A program made the translations under genes and the position numbers. 59,949 bases of DNA. It comes from Bacilli bacterium (GTDB taxonomy: Bacteria; Bacillota_I; Bacilli_A; RF39; UBA660). The DNA is taken from assembly GCA_900772415.1 (NCBI GenBank), contig CAAHEC010000012.1:1-59949 (forward strand), given 5' to 3'. The stretch's first letter is position 1. Every line of letters begins with the position of its first letter. Shown piece by piece: positions 48,873 to 57,939 of the stretch. The notes below the pieces were generated by a model, which was not told the origin of the DNA, did no database searches, and saw only the letters and a list, made by a program, of their open reading frames with translations.

Positions 48873-49655
48873 ATCATTGGTTGTTAAAGAACATGTAAAA
48901 CCCTTATTAGTATAAGAATCACTTAGAGATAAGTATGTATCCGAAGGAGATGGTGAAACATATAAAATAGTCTCACTACCAGCTTCATTTAATTCTATAT
49001 TATTTTTTGTATAATCCGTCTTAACATTAAATGTAAAACCCTTTTCATTTTTTTCAAAAGTAATATTATTTGCGGTGTTTGAGGAATTATTTATATAAAA
49101 ATTTTCATACTTATTAATTAAATCATTAACTACCTCAGAAGTATTCTCTAAATTAGATACAACAACATAATTAAATTCACTATATAACAGTTTTTCTTTT
49201 TCATAACGCAAATTATATGTAACAGTTTGACTTTCCGCATCACTTTTTGATAAATAATTGCATGTCAACTCACCACTTTTTCCTTCTTTTTTATTTTCAC
49301 TGGAAGAAATAGTAGTTTTTGGTTTTACTACCTTTTTTTCTTTTCCTATTTCAGTTTTATTACTTATATAATAAAAAATAAGTAGTATTAAGATAGAAAG
49401 TAAAACTCCCAAAAATGTATAATTAGGCTTTCTAGATGCCATTAAAACCTCATCGTGAGTTACGGGATCTATTACAACAGTATTATTAATTGCACCATCA
49501 TATAACTCATCAAGATTTATTTCCCTTGTAATATTGTCTGGTTCATCATCAGGTATATTATTTTCTTTAATGTCATCTTTATCAGACTCATTATTATATA
49601 TATTATTTTCTTTGACATCAGTATCATTAATTATTTTCTTTTCTTCATCTTTCAT
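48864..49655 (-). CDS. Acidic-tail, single-pass membrane protein (paralogue of the 52812 gene)
   Basis: A 263-residue protein of unknown function. Residues 1-75 are very acidic and carry a repeat unit KENNI twice; then INNTVVIDPVTHDEVLMASR before the membrane helix (FLGVLLSILILLIFYYI, about residues 82-98); then a Lys/Ser linker and an outside domain of about 135 residues bounded by Cys: LTCNYLSKSD at its start and NKGFTCSL at its end. The two Cys could form a disulfide. The same layout and a similar ending (NKGYTCNL) are seen in the protein at 52812. It lies beside psd but does not overlap it. Confidence 0.6.
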   Translation of the reverse strand: MKDEEKKIINDTDVKENNIYNNESDKDDIKENNIPDDEPDNITREINLDELYDGAINNTVVIDPVTHDEVLMASRKPNYTFLGVLLSILILLIFYYISNKTEIGKEKKVVKPKTTISSSENKKEGKSGELTCNYLSKSDAESQTVTYNLRYEKEKLLYSEFNYVVVSNLENTSEVVNDLINKYENFYINNSSNTANNITFEKNEKGFTFNVKTDYTKNNIELNEAGSETILYVSPSPSDTYLSLSDSYTNKGFTCSLTTNDKK

Positions 49656-49708
49656 ATTTTTACCTCACATTATTATGATATCACAAGTTTTTTTATTTAA
49701 AAGTATTT

Positions 49709-50548
49709 TTATAATTTTTTGGCAATTTTTTCTCCCAATTTAACACATGTTTCAAAACCACCTAAAGAATTTTTTAAAATATCTTTATCCACTTTTAAAA
49801 TATTTTCTTTAACTATCAAAATAACTGTTGACCCACCATACATAAAATATCCTTTTTCGTCCCATCTTTTAAATGTATCTAAATCATTATTGACTATTTT
49901 TCCCACTAATAAAGCTCCAACTTCTACATAAATTATTTTATCAAATTCCTTTGTATCTAATATAGAACACTCTCTTTCATTTTCTTTAAAAACCTTAAAT
50001 TTACCATAAGAAACAGGATTAACACTATTAAAGAAACCATGTATTCTATATTTTTTTAGTAATTTACCATTTGCATTATAATAATATCTATGATAATCAT
50101 TAGGAGATAATCTAAATATAAATACATATCCATTTTTATATTCACTTGCTAATTTGCTATCTTTTATTACTGAGCTTATATTGTAAGTGGAATTCTTAAC
50201 CTTAAATGTCAGTTTATTGTCTATTTTATATACCGTAAGCTTAGAATCACAAACTGATGAAAAAACGTCTTGATCATTATTAAGCTTTCTTTTGCCTTTT
50301 TTAATCTTTCTTATAAAAAAATCATTAAAACTAATATAATTTTTATTTTCATAATCACTTAAATTAATTTTATTTTTCATAACAAATCTTTTAATTAAAA
50401 TCCTTGATAATTTAGAATCCATAAATCTTCCCATGGCAGATGATATTTTTTTATTCTTAACAAGCGGTTTTAAAATTATTCTACCTAAGTAAGTATTATA
50501 CAAAAAGGATAATCCTAAATTGGGATTATCTTTATAAGCTTTTCTCAT
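49709..50548 (-). CDS. psd: Phosphatidylserine decarboxylase
   Basis: Converts phosphatidylserine to phosphatidylethanolamine at the membrane. The 279-residue protein fits the PSD family with SFNDFFIRKIKKGKRKLN-type substrate region, FRLSPNDYHRYYYNANGKL with the His, NERECSILDTKEF, and the self-cleavage site at FMYGGSTVILIV, where the Ser becomes the pyruvoyl group. The chain is a proenzyme cut into beta and alpha parts. ATG 50548 starts in a TAATG junction with the pssA stop, so an upstream in-frame start inside pssA is not used. Confidence 0.93.
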   Translation of the reverse strand: MRKAYKDNPNLGLSFLYNTYLGRIILKPLVKNKKISSAMGRFMDSKLSRILIKRFVMKNKINLSDYENKNYISFNDFFIRKIKKGKRKLNNDQDVFSSVCDSKLTVYKIDNKLTFKVKNSTYNISSVIKDSKLASEYKNGYVFIFRLSPNDYHRYYYNANGKLLKKYRIHGFFNSVNPVSYGKFKVFKENERECSILDTKEFDKIIYVEVGALLVGKIVNNDLDTFKRWDEKGYFMYGGSTVILIVKENILKVDKDILKNSLGGFETCVKLGEKIAKKL

Positions 50549-51180
50549 TATCTCATTGCCGCTGATATGATAGCTATTTCTATTACCGCTAAGATAGAAC
50601 AAATAACATACCATAAACCAGTAGGCTTTTTAATTTTAATATTAAGGACAAACAAAATTGCAGTCATAAGCATAACAAGTGGATATGCTTTAACAAAAAC
50701 CCTTGGATGCATAAATATATTTAAATTATAAGTAAATGGTAAAATAATTGCTATGCTAGTTACTGGAAGACCAAAATAATAAGAAACTTTTTCTTTTTTC
50801 TTCTTATTAAATACCGTTTTTTCTTCTGCTAATACATTAAAATAAGCAAGTCTAATAACTGCAGCTAAACCATAAATTATATATACTAGTATATTTAGTT
50901 TACTTGTAAATCCCATAGAAATTCCCAAAATAATTGGAAAAACGCCAAAAGATACTGTATCTACTAACGAATCTATTTGAATCCCAAATTTTTTTTCTAA
51001 ATCACTTCTTTTACAAGCTCTTGCAACTGTTCCGTCAAACATATCACAAACTCCCGCTAAAATAAGGCACATAACAGCGGCCGGAATATGACCTAAAAAT
51101 GCAAGCACCATTCCTGTTACTGAAAACGCAAGTCCTATATAAGTAAGTAAAACTGATGCGCCATAAAATCCTATAAACAT
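50548..51180 (-). CDS. pssA: CDP-diacylglycerol-serine O-phosphatidyltransferase
   Basis: Makes phosphatidylserine from CDP-diacylglycerol and serine in the membrane. The 210-residue protein has about six helices and the CDP-alcohol phosphotransferase motif, seen as CDMFDGTVARACKRSDLEKK followed by FGIQIDSLVDTVSFGV, i.e. D-G-x2-A-R-x8-G-x3-D-x3-D with all Asp residues. The N-terminal ASVLLTYIGLAFSVTGMVLA is typical. It forms a complete PE pathway with psd in a two-gene unit. The ATG has AAAGGAG upstream. Confidence 0.94.
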   Translation of the reverse strand: MFIGFYGASVLLTYIGLAFSVTGMVLAFLGHIPAAVMCLILAGVCDMFDGTVARACKRSDLEKKFGIQIDSLVDTVSFGVFPIILGISMGFTSKLNILVYIIYGLAAVIRLAYFNVLAEEKTVFNKKKKEKVSYYFGLPVTSIAIILPFTYNLNIFMHPRVFVKAYPLVMLMTAILFVLNIKIKKPTGLWYVICSILAVIEIAIISAAMR

Positions 51181-51241
51181 AATTAATACTCCTTTACTAT
51201 TTCATAACATTACATATTGTACCATAAATATATTTTTAAAT

Positions 51242-51271
51242 AAAGAAAAAGAAGAATTAATCTTCTTTTTT
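51242..51271 (-). terminator. Terminator after lysS
   Basis: On the - strand AAAAAGAAGA and TCTTCTTTTT form a 10-bp stem with a five-base loop followed by CTTTA. The T run merges with the stem, and the last lysS codons lie in the 5' arm. Confidence 0.75.
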
Positions 51272-52753
51272 CTCGTTTGGATTATCAATTTCAGGTTTCA
51301 TAAGAGGAAATAAAACTACATCTCTTATAGATGGTTGATTATATATGATCATCATTAATCTATCAATTCCAAAACCTAATCCTGAAATTGGAGGCATACC
51401 TTGTTCCATTGCAAGCATAAAGTTTTCGTCTAAATCCATGGTTTCTTCATCACCTTGTGCCTTAGCCTTTAATTGATCTTCAAAAGTTTTTCTTTGTGTA
51501 ATTGGATTAACTAACTCAGAATATGCTTTACAAAGCTCACTACCACATGCTACAACTTGAAATACATCAATTATTCTACTGTCATTATCATTTCTTCTAG
51601 CAAGAGGAATAAGCATTGCAGGATAATTATACATAATAGTAGGTTGAACAATTTCTTCACGAATCTTTTTCTTATAAACAAAGTCAACTATTTGACTAAC
51701 AGATTTATATTCTTCTAATTCTTCATACGTAAATAAACCCTTTTCTACGATCTTATCTTTTAATTCTTTAGGATCATCTACTATAAGAAAATCAAACCCA
51801 AAAATCTTGCGCATTTCATCTACATAATTTATTCTATCCCAATTATCCTTGCCAAAATCTAAAGTTACGCCCTGATAATCTATTTTCGTTGTTCCAACTA
51901 ATCTAATTAATAAAGCTTTGATAAATTTTTGATAAAAATTTATATTATCTTCAAAATTCCAGTATGATGCATACCATTCAACTTGAGTAAATTCTTGTAG
52001 ATGTTGTGTATCCATACCTTCGTTTCTAAAACATTTTGCAACTTCGTATACCTTATCAAAACCACCTGCTATACATTGTTTTAAATATGTTTCTGGTGCT
52101 ATTCTTAAATTACATTCTATATCAAGTGCGTTATGATGAGTATAAAATGGTTTAGCAGCAGCACCACACACAGCCGTTTGAAGTATTGGTGTTTCAACTT
52201 CTAAAAAGCCATTCTCTCCAAGAAATTCATGTATAAATGCATATAACTTACTTCTTCCTAAAAATACACGTCTAGATTCTTCATTAGATATTAAGTCAAC
52301 ATATCTTTGACGATATTTTAATTCTGTATCATTAAGGCCGTGAAATTTATCTGGAAGTGGACGAAGTGCTTTACCTAAAAATGTAAAATCATTAACTCTT
52401 AAGGTTTTTTCACCAGTTTGAGTTGTAAACATTTCACCTGTTGCTCCTATAAAATCTCCAGTATCAATTTGTTTTTTAAAGAAACTATATTTATCTTCAC
52501 CTACTATATCAACTCTAAGTTCAAGCTGAATAGAGCCCTCTAAATCCCTTATACGAATAAAACTTAGTTTACCCATTTTCCTTGCAAAAACAATTCTTCC
52601 TGCTACCTTAACGTCTGTTACACCATCATCTAACAAAGCAGCGTCCTTTAAAGAATGAGTTTTTACATACTTTTCAGGATAAGGATTACATACCTTTTTT
52701 ATTTCTTCTAATTTTCCTCTTCTTACTATTTCTTGTTCAGTTAATTCTCTCAA
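51257..52753 (-). CDS. lysS: Lysyl-tRNA synthetase (class II)
   Basis: Charges tRNA-Lys. The 498-residue enzyme has the anticodon-binding OB domain (about 55-150, with DVKVAGRIVFARKMGKLSFI), motif 1 in KLYAFIHEFLGENGFLEVET, motif 2 in VAKCFRNEGMDTQHLQEFTQ, and motif 3 in ISGLGFGIDRLMMIIYN. The SELVNPITQRKTFEDQ region is standard. The start is TTG 52753, the only start codon that gives the normal N-terminus (TEQEIVRRGKLEEIKK); AAGGAG lies ten bases upstream, a little far. A typical PNEKKED tail ends the protein. Confidence 0.97.
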   Translation of the reverse strand: MRELTEQEIVRRGKLEEIKKVCNPYPEKYVKTHSLKDAALLDDGVTDVKVAGRIVFARKMGKLSFIRIRDLEGSIQLELRVDIVGEDKYSFFKKQIDTGDFIGATGEMFTTQTGEKTLRVNDFTFLGKALRPLPDKFHGLNDTELKYRQRYVDLISNEESRRVFLGRSKLYAFIHEFLGENGFLEVETPILQTAVCGAAAKPFYTHHNALDIECNLRIAPETYLKQCIAGGFDKVYEVAKCFRNEGMDTQHLQEFTQVEWYASYWNFEDNINFYQKFIKALLIRLVGTTKIDYQGVTLDFGKDNWDRINYVDEMRKIFGFDFLIVDDPKELKDKIVEKGLFTYEELEEYKSVSQIVDFVYKKKIREEIVQPTIMYNYPAMLIPLARRNDNDSRIIDVFQVVACGSELCKAYSELVNPITQRKTFEDQLKAKAQGDEETMDLDENFMLAMEQGMPPISGLGFGIDRLMMIIYNQPSIRDVVLFPLMKPEIDNPNEKKED

Positions 52754-52811
52754 GTTACTTCAACTCCTTCGCTTTTGATATTATATCACAATTTTAAAAT
52801 AATTAAATATG

Positions 52812-53516
52812 TTATTTGCTTAAATTACATGTATAACCTTTATTAATGAGCTCATTCTTTAATTTTTTCACACTTTTATCACTTGTTATTTTAAAATAAC
52901 TAATTGGCATATTTTTTTGATCAATTTTATTTATTTTATCAAATTCAAATAAATCGTAAACAAGATAACTATTAACTTTAAAATAACTATCACTTACTTC
53001 ATAAAGGTAAGTAAAACCTTTCATACCATTTGAATTTATGATAACGGGTATTTTTTCATTTTTAATGTACTCTATTTGTGATTTATATTCTTCTGTTTTT
53101 GCAGTATAAATATAACTACCATCAACTTTTAATATAGTATTATTTTTATATTTTATCTTATATTCATCAGTAATCTTATATCCCAGATCATTTGCACTAT
53201 AAGAACAATTAATTGTTTTTTCTTTATTCAAAACAAAATTAACTATAATATATATAAGTATAAAGCCCAACACAAAACCAATTAAAAAATATAAAATTAT
53301 TTTTTTATATGATATATCATTATCTTTTTCTGTGGTTTCTTGAATATTATTTTCATTGTCCAAAGAAGTTGGTGCTATAATTTCACTACTAGATATATTT
53401 GGAATATTTAAAGAAGTATTAGTTAAATTATCATCATTTGTATCCTTTATTTCTATTACATCATCACCAAAAATATCATCTAACGCTTCTTTCATTTGCT
53501 TATCTTTCTCGTCCAC
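52812..53516 (-). CDS. Acidic-tail, single-pass membrane protein (paralogue of the 48864 gene)
   Basis: A 234-residue protein of unknown function. The first 70 residues are acidic and Asn-rich (DIFGDDVIEIKDTNDDNLTN), followed by a membrane helix (IILYFLIGFVLGFILIYIIV, about 72-91) and an outer domain that starts NCSYSANDLGYKITDEYKIK and ends NKGYTCNLSK. Cys residues sit at both ends, as in the protein at 48864, although the middle is little conserved. The context (between lysS and a DUF421 gene) does not suggest a role. AGGAGGGG-type purines lie before ATG 53516. Confidence 0.6.
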   Translation of the reverse strand: MDEKDKQMKEALDDIFGDDVIEIKDTNDDNLTNTSLNIPNISSSEIIAPTSLDNENNIQETTEKDNDISYKKIILYFLIGFVLGFILIYIIVNFVLNKEKTINCSYSANDLGYKITDEYKIKYKNNTILKVDGSYIYTAKTEEYKSQIEYIKNEKIPVIINSNGMKGFTYLYEVSDSYFKVNSYLVYDLFEFDKINKIDQKNMPISYFKITSDKSVKKLKNELINKGYTCNLSK

Positions 53517-53582
53517 TAATATCCCCTCCTATTTTACTAATAAATTATAGCATATCTTATATAAATAAACAATAATTAAAAT

Positions 53583-53603
53583 AAAAAACACCAATAGGTG
53601 TTA
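53583..53603 (-). terminator. Terminator after the DUF421 gene
   Basis: On the - strand TAACACC and GGTGTTT form a stem with a TATT loop followed by TTTATTTT. The TAA stop codon is the beginning of the 5' arm. Confidence 0.85.
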
Positions 53604-54245
53604 ATTTTTAGCTTCGCTATTTTTTATTATATATAACTCGTTATTTTGATAAAATGAATAAAAAACATCTTCTACTTTTATATTCTTATTAATAAGTGTG
53701 TTTAATAGCCAACTATTACTTTTTTTAATACTATATAAATTATCAAAATCAACTTTACCATCTATAATTATAGGAAGGGGGAAAGTATTTCTATTATTAT
53801 CTTTCTTTTTAAACACAGATAATTTGCCATTAATCTCCAGTATCGCATAATCTACTTCACTAATATCACTTACATCTTTTTCTCTTAATTGTAATAATAA
53901 ATCATCTAATGAATATCTTTGTTCCACCATATTTTTAAAATCAATTATTCCTTTTTTTATGATAATTGTAGGTGTTCCATCTATAAATTTTCTAAACTTC
54001 ACACTTTTTAAAGATAACTTAGAAATAACAACCTGAAGAATCACCAAAATTAATACTGGTATTAAGTTAAGAAAAAAATTATTTTTGTTTTCAATCGATA
54101 TAGCTACTAATTCCGCAATTAAAATAAATACAACAAGATCAAATGTTCCTAATTGTCCAACTTCCCTTTTTCCCATTATTCTAAATATTAAAGCCACTAA
54201 AAAATAGATTACAAATGTTTTAAAAGTAATTATTAAAAAATCCAT
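53601..54245 (-). CDS. DUF421 (YetF-like) membrane protein
   Basis: A 214-residue protein with three N-terminal membrane helices (about 8-25, 33-50, 57-75) and a cytoplasmic domain. Family signs: FRIMGKREVGQLGTFDLVVF near the start, KFIDGTPTIIIKKGIIDFKN, RYSLDDLLLQLREKDVSDIS and VDYAILEINGKLSVF. Some YetF-type proteins affect spore composition or stress resistance in Bacillus, but the biochemical role is unknown. GGTGAT precedes ATG 54245. It is divergent from the TIGR04086 gene. Confidence 0.9.
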   Translation of the reverse strand: MDFLIITFKTFVIYFLVALIFRIMGKREVGQLGTFDLVVFILIAELVAISIENKNNFFLNLIPVLILVILQVVISKLSLKSVKFRKFIDGTPTIIIKKGIIDFKNMVEQRYSLDDLLLQLREKDVSDISEVDYAILEINGKLSVFKKKDNNRNTFPLPIIIDGKVDFDNLYSIKKSNSWLLNTLINKNIKVEDVFYSFYQNNELYIIKNSEAKN

Positions 54246-54319
54246 ATTATCACCATTAAAATTATGTTATTTAGAATAATTTTTTATACAATAAATATAT
54301 TTTATTAGAGGTGGAGAAA

Positions 54320-54691
54320 TTGAAAAAATATTTTTTAGCATTTTTATATTCATTTGCTATTCTTTTAATAGGTTCTTTTATAACTAGTATTTTATATTAT
54401 TTTAATATAACAGGTGATAAATTTAATAATATATTATTATATTTTATTAGCATATCTTCCATTTTTATAGGTAGTACTTATTTTTCTAAAAACATGAAAT
54501 ATAAAGGAATAATAAATGGTATTATTTATTTTTTAATATGGTTCATTATAATGCTATTTTTATCATTAGTTATTTTTAAAGCTCACTTTGGTATAAAAAA
54601 CATTATATACTACATAGTACTTCTTATGTTTAGTTTAATTGCGGGCATACTAGGTAAAAACTTAGATGATAAAAACGATGAGGTTATTTAA
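54320..54691 (+). CDS. TIGR04086-family small membrane protein
   Basis: About 123 residues and four membrane helices (FLAFLYSFAILLIGSFITSI, ILLYFISISSIFIGSTYFSK, IINGIIYFLIWFIIMLFLSL, NIIYYIVLLMFSLIAGILGK). The glycine-containing ends of helices 2-4 resemble the TIGR04086 group found near tgt and yajC in Firmicutes, and tgt is next to it here although convergent. Function unknown. I chose TTG 54320, since the GAGGTGGAG element (54309-54317) is its ribosome site; the GTG at 54311 lies inside it. Confidence 0.75.
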   Translation: MKKYFLAFLYSFAILLIGSFITSILYYFNITGDKFNNILLYFISISSIFIGSTYFSKNMKYKGIINGIIYFLIWFIIMLFLSLVIFKAHFGIKNIIYYIVLLMFSLIAGILGKNLDDKNDEVI

Positions 54692-54704
54692 TTTCATCGT
54701 TTTT
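54671..54704. terminator. Bidirectional terminator between the TIGR04086 gene and tgt
   Basis: AAAAACGATGA and TCATCGTTTTT form an 11-bp perfect stem with a 12-base loop. Both convergent genes end inside it and overlap by eight bases. Confidence 0.88.
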
Positions 54705-55817
54705 ATATTCTTTTATAAATTTTTCTTTAAATTCATAAAATCTATCTTCTTTTATTGATTTTCTTATGTCCTCAGTTAACTTTATTAAAAATCTTATGTT
54801 ATGGATTGAAAGAAGTCTTCCACCATTTACCTCTTTAGAAGTTATTAAATGTCTAACATAGGCTTTTGTAAAATTTTTACATGTATAACAGTCACATTCA
54901 TTATCAAGAGGTGTAAAATCCTCTTTATATTTTGCATTTTTAATATTAATTTTTCCATGCCTAGTAAAACAATTACCATGTCTTGCAATTCTTGTTGGTA
55001 AAACGCAATCAAACATATCAATACCACGTGATACACCTTCTAAAATATCAATAGGTTCACCAACACCCATTAAATATCTTGGTTTATCAAGAGGTAAATA
55101 CTTAGTTGAATAAGTTATCATATTGTACATAATATCTTTAGGTTCACCAACAGAAGTTCCGCCAACAGAGTAACCATCAAAGTTCATTTTAACAGTTTCT
55201 ATAGCACTTTCTTTTCTTAAATCCTCAAATTCACCACCTTGAACAATACCAAATAAAGATTGATTAGGATTATTAAAAACATCTTTTCCTCTCTTAGCCC
55301 ACCTAAGTGTCCTTCTCATGGAATTTTGAATATACTCTCTAGTTTCAGGATATGGAGCACATTCATCAAAACTCATCGCAATATCAGAATCTAACTTATT
55401 TTGTATTTCAATAGATTTTTCTGGAGTTAAAAATAGTTTTTTACCATCTATGTGGCTCTTAAAATGAACACCTTCTTCAGTTATATCTTTATTTTTATTT
55501 TTTGCCAAAGAAAACACTTGAAATCCCCCAGAATCAGTAAGAGTTGGTCCGTAATAATTCATAAATTTATTAAGCCCACCAGCTTTTTTTACAACATCCT
55601 CTCCAGGTCTTAACCATAAATGATATGTATTAGAAAGTACAACTGCAGAGCCGCAAGCCTTTAACTCTTCAGGCATTAATGTTTTAACATTAGCAAGTGT
55701 TCCAACAGGCATAAATATTGGTGTTTCAAAGCTCCCATGATTAGTGTGCAATATACCTAATCTTACGTTTTTATCATCTTTATTATTTTTAATTAATTCA
55801 TATTTTATCTTTGACAT
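54684..55817 (-). CDS. tgt: tRNA-guanine transglycosylase
   Basis: Exchanges guanine 34 of GUN-anticodon tRNAs for preQ1 on the way to queuosine. The 377-residue bacterial-type enzyme shows PIFMPVGTLANVKTLMPEEL, the catalytic Asp in TLTDSGGFQVFSL, substrate residues in AMSFDECAPYPETREYIQNS, GGTSVGEP, and the zinc site CDCYTCKNFTKAYVRHL with a distal His in LLSIHNIRFLI. It lies 11 bases after queA, so the last two queuosine steps are in one unit. AGGTGAAA precedes the ATG. Confidence 0.97.
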   Translation of the reverse strand: MSKIKYELIKNNKDDKNVRLGILHTNHGSFETPIFMPVGTLANVKTLMPEELKACGSAVVLSNTYHLWLRPGEDVVKKAGGLNKFMNYYGPTLTDSGGFQVFSLAKNKNKDITEEGVHFKSHIDGKKLFLTPEKSIEIQNKLDSDIAMSFDECAPYPETREYIQNSMRRTLRWAKRGKDVFNNPNQSLFGIVQGGEFEDLRKESAIETVKMNFDGYSVGGTSVGEPKDIMYNMITYSTKYLPLDKPRYLMGVGEPIDILEGVSRGIDMFDCVLPTRIARHGNCFTRHGKINIKNAKYKEDFTPLDNECDCYTCKNFTKAYVRHLITSKEVNGGRLLSIHNIRFLIKLTEDIRKSIKEDRFYEFKEKFIKEYKNDEIK

Positions 55818-55828
55818 ATTTCACCTCG

Positions 55829-56851
55829 TTATTTTATAAACATACAGTCTCCAAACGAGAAGAACCTATATTTTTCTTCTACCGCATGTTTATATGCCCT
55901 AAGAACATTATCCTTTCCAGCTAAAGCACTAATTAACATTATAAGAGTTGATTTTGGTAAATGGAAATTAGTTAACAAACAATCTATAGCTTTAAATTTA
56001 TAACCAGGATAAATAAATATCTTGGTATTTCCACTTTGCATTTTAAAATGGCCTTTATTATCTGCAACGGTTTCAAGCACTCTAGTCGATGTTGTTCCTA
56101 CCGCAACTATTCTTTTACCAGCATCTCTTGTTTTATTAAGTAAATCAGCTACTTCACTACTTAATATGTAATACTCAGAATGCATATCATGTTTTGTAAC
56201 ATCTTCAACAACTACAGGCCTAAAAGTTCCAAGTCCAACGTGTAATGTTACATAAGCTACATTTACGCCTTTTTCCTTTACCTTTTCTATGTACTCTTTA
56301 GTAAAATGAAGCCCTGCCGTTGGTGCAGCTGCTGATCCTGGATTCTTAGCATAAACGGTTTGATATCTATTTTTGTCATCTAGTTTTTCGGTAATGTATG
56401 GTGGAAGTGGCATCTCACCTAATCTATCTAATATTTCTAAAAATATACCATCATAAATAAACTTATAATGTCTTATTCCATCTTTACCAGCAAACGTACA
56501 CTTGCAAGATAACTCATCGGAAAACTTAACAATGGTCCCTTCTTTTATTCTTTTAGCAGGCTTTGTTAAACACTCCCATTCATCATCGCCCAAATCCTTT
56601 AACATTAATACTTCTATTACGGCACCAGTTTCAGGTTTATGTCCAATAAGTCTTGCTGGTATTACCTTTGTATCATTTAATACTAATGTATCACCTGGAT
56701 TTAGGTAATCTATTAAATCAGTAAAATGTTTGTCATCATACTCACCAGTTTTTTTATCAAGTACCATCATTCGTGATGCATTTCTGTTTTTTAAAGGAGT
56801 TTGTGCAATTAGCTCTTTTGGTAAATCATAATCAAAATCTTCTGTTTTCAT
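55829..56851 (-). CDS. queA: S-adenosylmethionine:tRNA ribosyltransferase-isomerase
   Basis: Forms epoxyqueuosine by moving the ribosyl part of SAM onto preQ1 in tRNA. The 340 residues match the family: FDYDLPKELIAQTPLKNRNA, DTLVLNDTKVIPARLIGHK, NPGSAAAPTAGLHFTKEYIE, YVTLHVGLGTFRPVVVEDVT, GTTSTRVLETVAD and LTNFHLPKSTLIMLISALAG. Full length. It lies between ruvB and tgt in the usual Firmicute order ruvA-ruvB-queA-tgt. GGAGGGGA precedes ATG 56851. Confidence 0.97.
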   Translation of the reverse strand: MKTEDFDYDLPKELIAQTPLKNRNASRMMVLDKKTGEYDDKHFTDLIDYLNPGDTLVLNDTKVIPARLIGHKPETGAVIEVLMLKDLGDDEWECLTKPAKRIKEGTIVKFSDELSCKCTFAGKDGIRHYKFIYDGIFLEILDRLGEMPLPPYITEKLDDKNRYQTVYAKNPGSAAAPTAGLHFTKEYIEKVKEKGVNVAYVTLHVGLGTFRPVVVEDVTKHDMHSEYYILSSEVADLLNKTRDAGKRIVAVGTTSTRVLETVADNKGHFKMQSGNTKIFIYPGYKFKAIDCLLTNFHLPKSTLIMLISALAGKDNVLRAYKHAVEEKYRFFSFGDCMFIK

Positions 56852-56926
56852 AAATTCCCCTCCAAATGAAAAAATAATAAATACTAAACAAGTACTTATT
56901 ATAATCTTTTTTCATTAAAATAGCAA

Positions 56927-57925
56927 TTACTTACCATTTTTTGAAATGTTTAAGTGCTTATAAGCCAAATCTGTTACTATTCTTCCTCTTGGAGTTCTTT
57001 TTAAGTAACCTATCTGTAAAAGATAAGGCTCACAAACGTCTTCTATCGTTGATACTTCTTCACCAATTGATGCCGCAACTGCTTCAACACCGACAGGACC
57101 ACCATTAAATTTATAAATTATGGTTTTTAATAATTCATAGTCGACTTCATCTAAACCTAACTTATCAACTTTTAACGAATCAAGAGCATACTTAGTAATA
57201 TCAAGTGTTATTGTCCCATCACCTTTAACTAAAGCAAAATCACTAACGCGTTTAAGTAACCTGTTTGCAATTCTAGGAGTTCTTCTGCATCTATTAGCAA
57301 GTTCTCGTGCCGCGTCTTCTTCAATTGTTAAATTAAGAACTCTAGCACTTCTTTTAATGATTTCCGTTATTTCATCAGCAGTGTAATAATTAAGTTTAGA
57401 AACAATTCCAAATCTATCTCTTAAGGGTGCTGATAAATCTCCAGCTCTAGTTGTTGCACCAATTAGCGTAAAATGTGGCAAATCAATTCTTATATTACGA
57501 TTAGAGCCTTCTGCTCCTACTATAATGTCAAGCGTAAAATCCTCCATTGCTGAGTATAAAATTTCCTCAACAAATCTTGGAATTCTATGAATCTCATCAA
57601 TAAAAAGTACGTCACCTTCTTCTAGTGAAGATAAAATAGCTGCTAAATCCCCTGACTTTTCAATAGCAGGTCCTGAGGCTGTTTTAATCGTTGCTCCCAT
57701 CTCATTTGCTATTACGTAAGATAACGTTGTTTTACCAAGCCCTGGAGGTCCATATAACAATACATGGTCTAATGCTTCACCCCTCATTTTAGCGGCAGAC
57801 ATAAATATTTTTATATTTTCTTTTATATCCTTTTGACCAATATATTCATCAATTGTTTGTGGTCTAATACTAGACTCAAAACCATCTTCCTTTAATTTAT
57901 CTCCCGTAACCAATCTATTATCCAT
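56927..57925 (-). CDS. ruvB: Holliday junction ATP-dependent DNA helicase RuvB
   Basis: The AAA+ motor of Holliday junction branch migration. The 332-residue protein shows SSIRPQTIDEYIGQKDIKEN, Walker A LLYGPPGLGKTTLSYVIANE, Walker B GDVLFIDEIHRI, sensor 1 TLIGATTRAGDLSAPLRDRF, sensor 2 CRRTPRIANRLLKRVSDFA and the winged-helix DNA-binding end YLLQIGYLKRTPRGRIVTD. It follows ruvA by 14 bases. No change in key residues was noted. Confidence 0.98.
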   Translation of the reverse strand: MDNRLVTGDKLKEDGFESSIRPQTIDEYIGQKDIKENIKIFMSAAKMRGEALDHVLLYGPPGLGKTTLSYVIANEMGATIKTASGPAIEKSGDLAAILSSLEEGDVLFIDEIHRIPRFVEEILYSAMEDFTLDIIVGAEGSNRNIRIDLPHFTLIGATTRAGDLSAPLRDRFGIVSKLNYYTADEITEIIKRSARVLNLTIEEDAARELANRCRRTPRIANRLLKRVSDFALVKGDGTITLDITKYALDSLKVDKLGLDEVDYELLKTIIYKFNGGPVGVEAVAASIGEEVSTIEDVCEPYLLQIGYLKRTPRGRIVTDLAYKHLNISKNGK

Positions 57926-57939
57926 AATTTAATCCTTTC

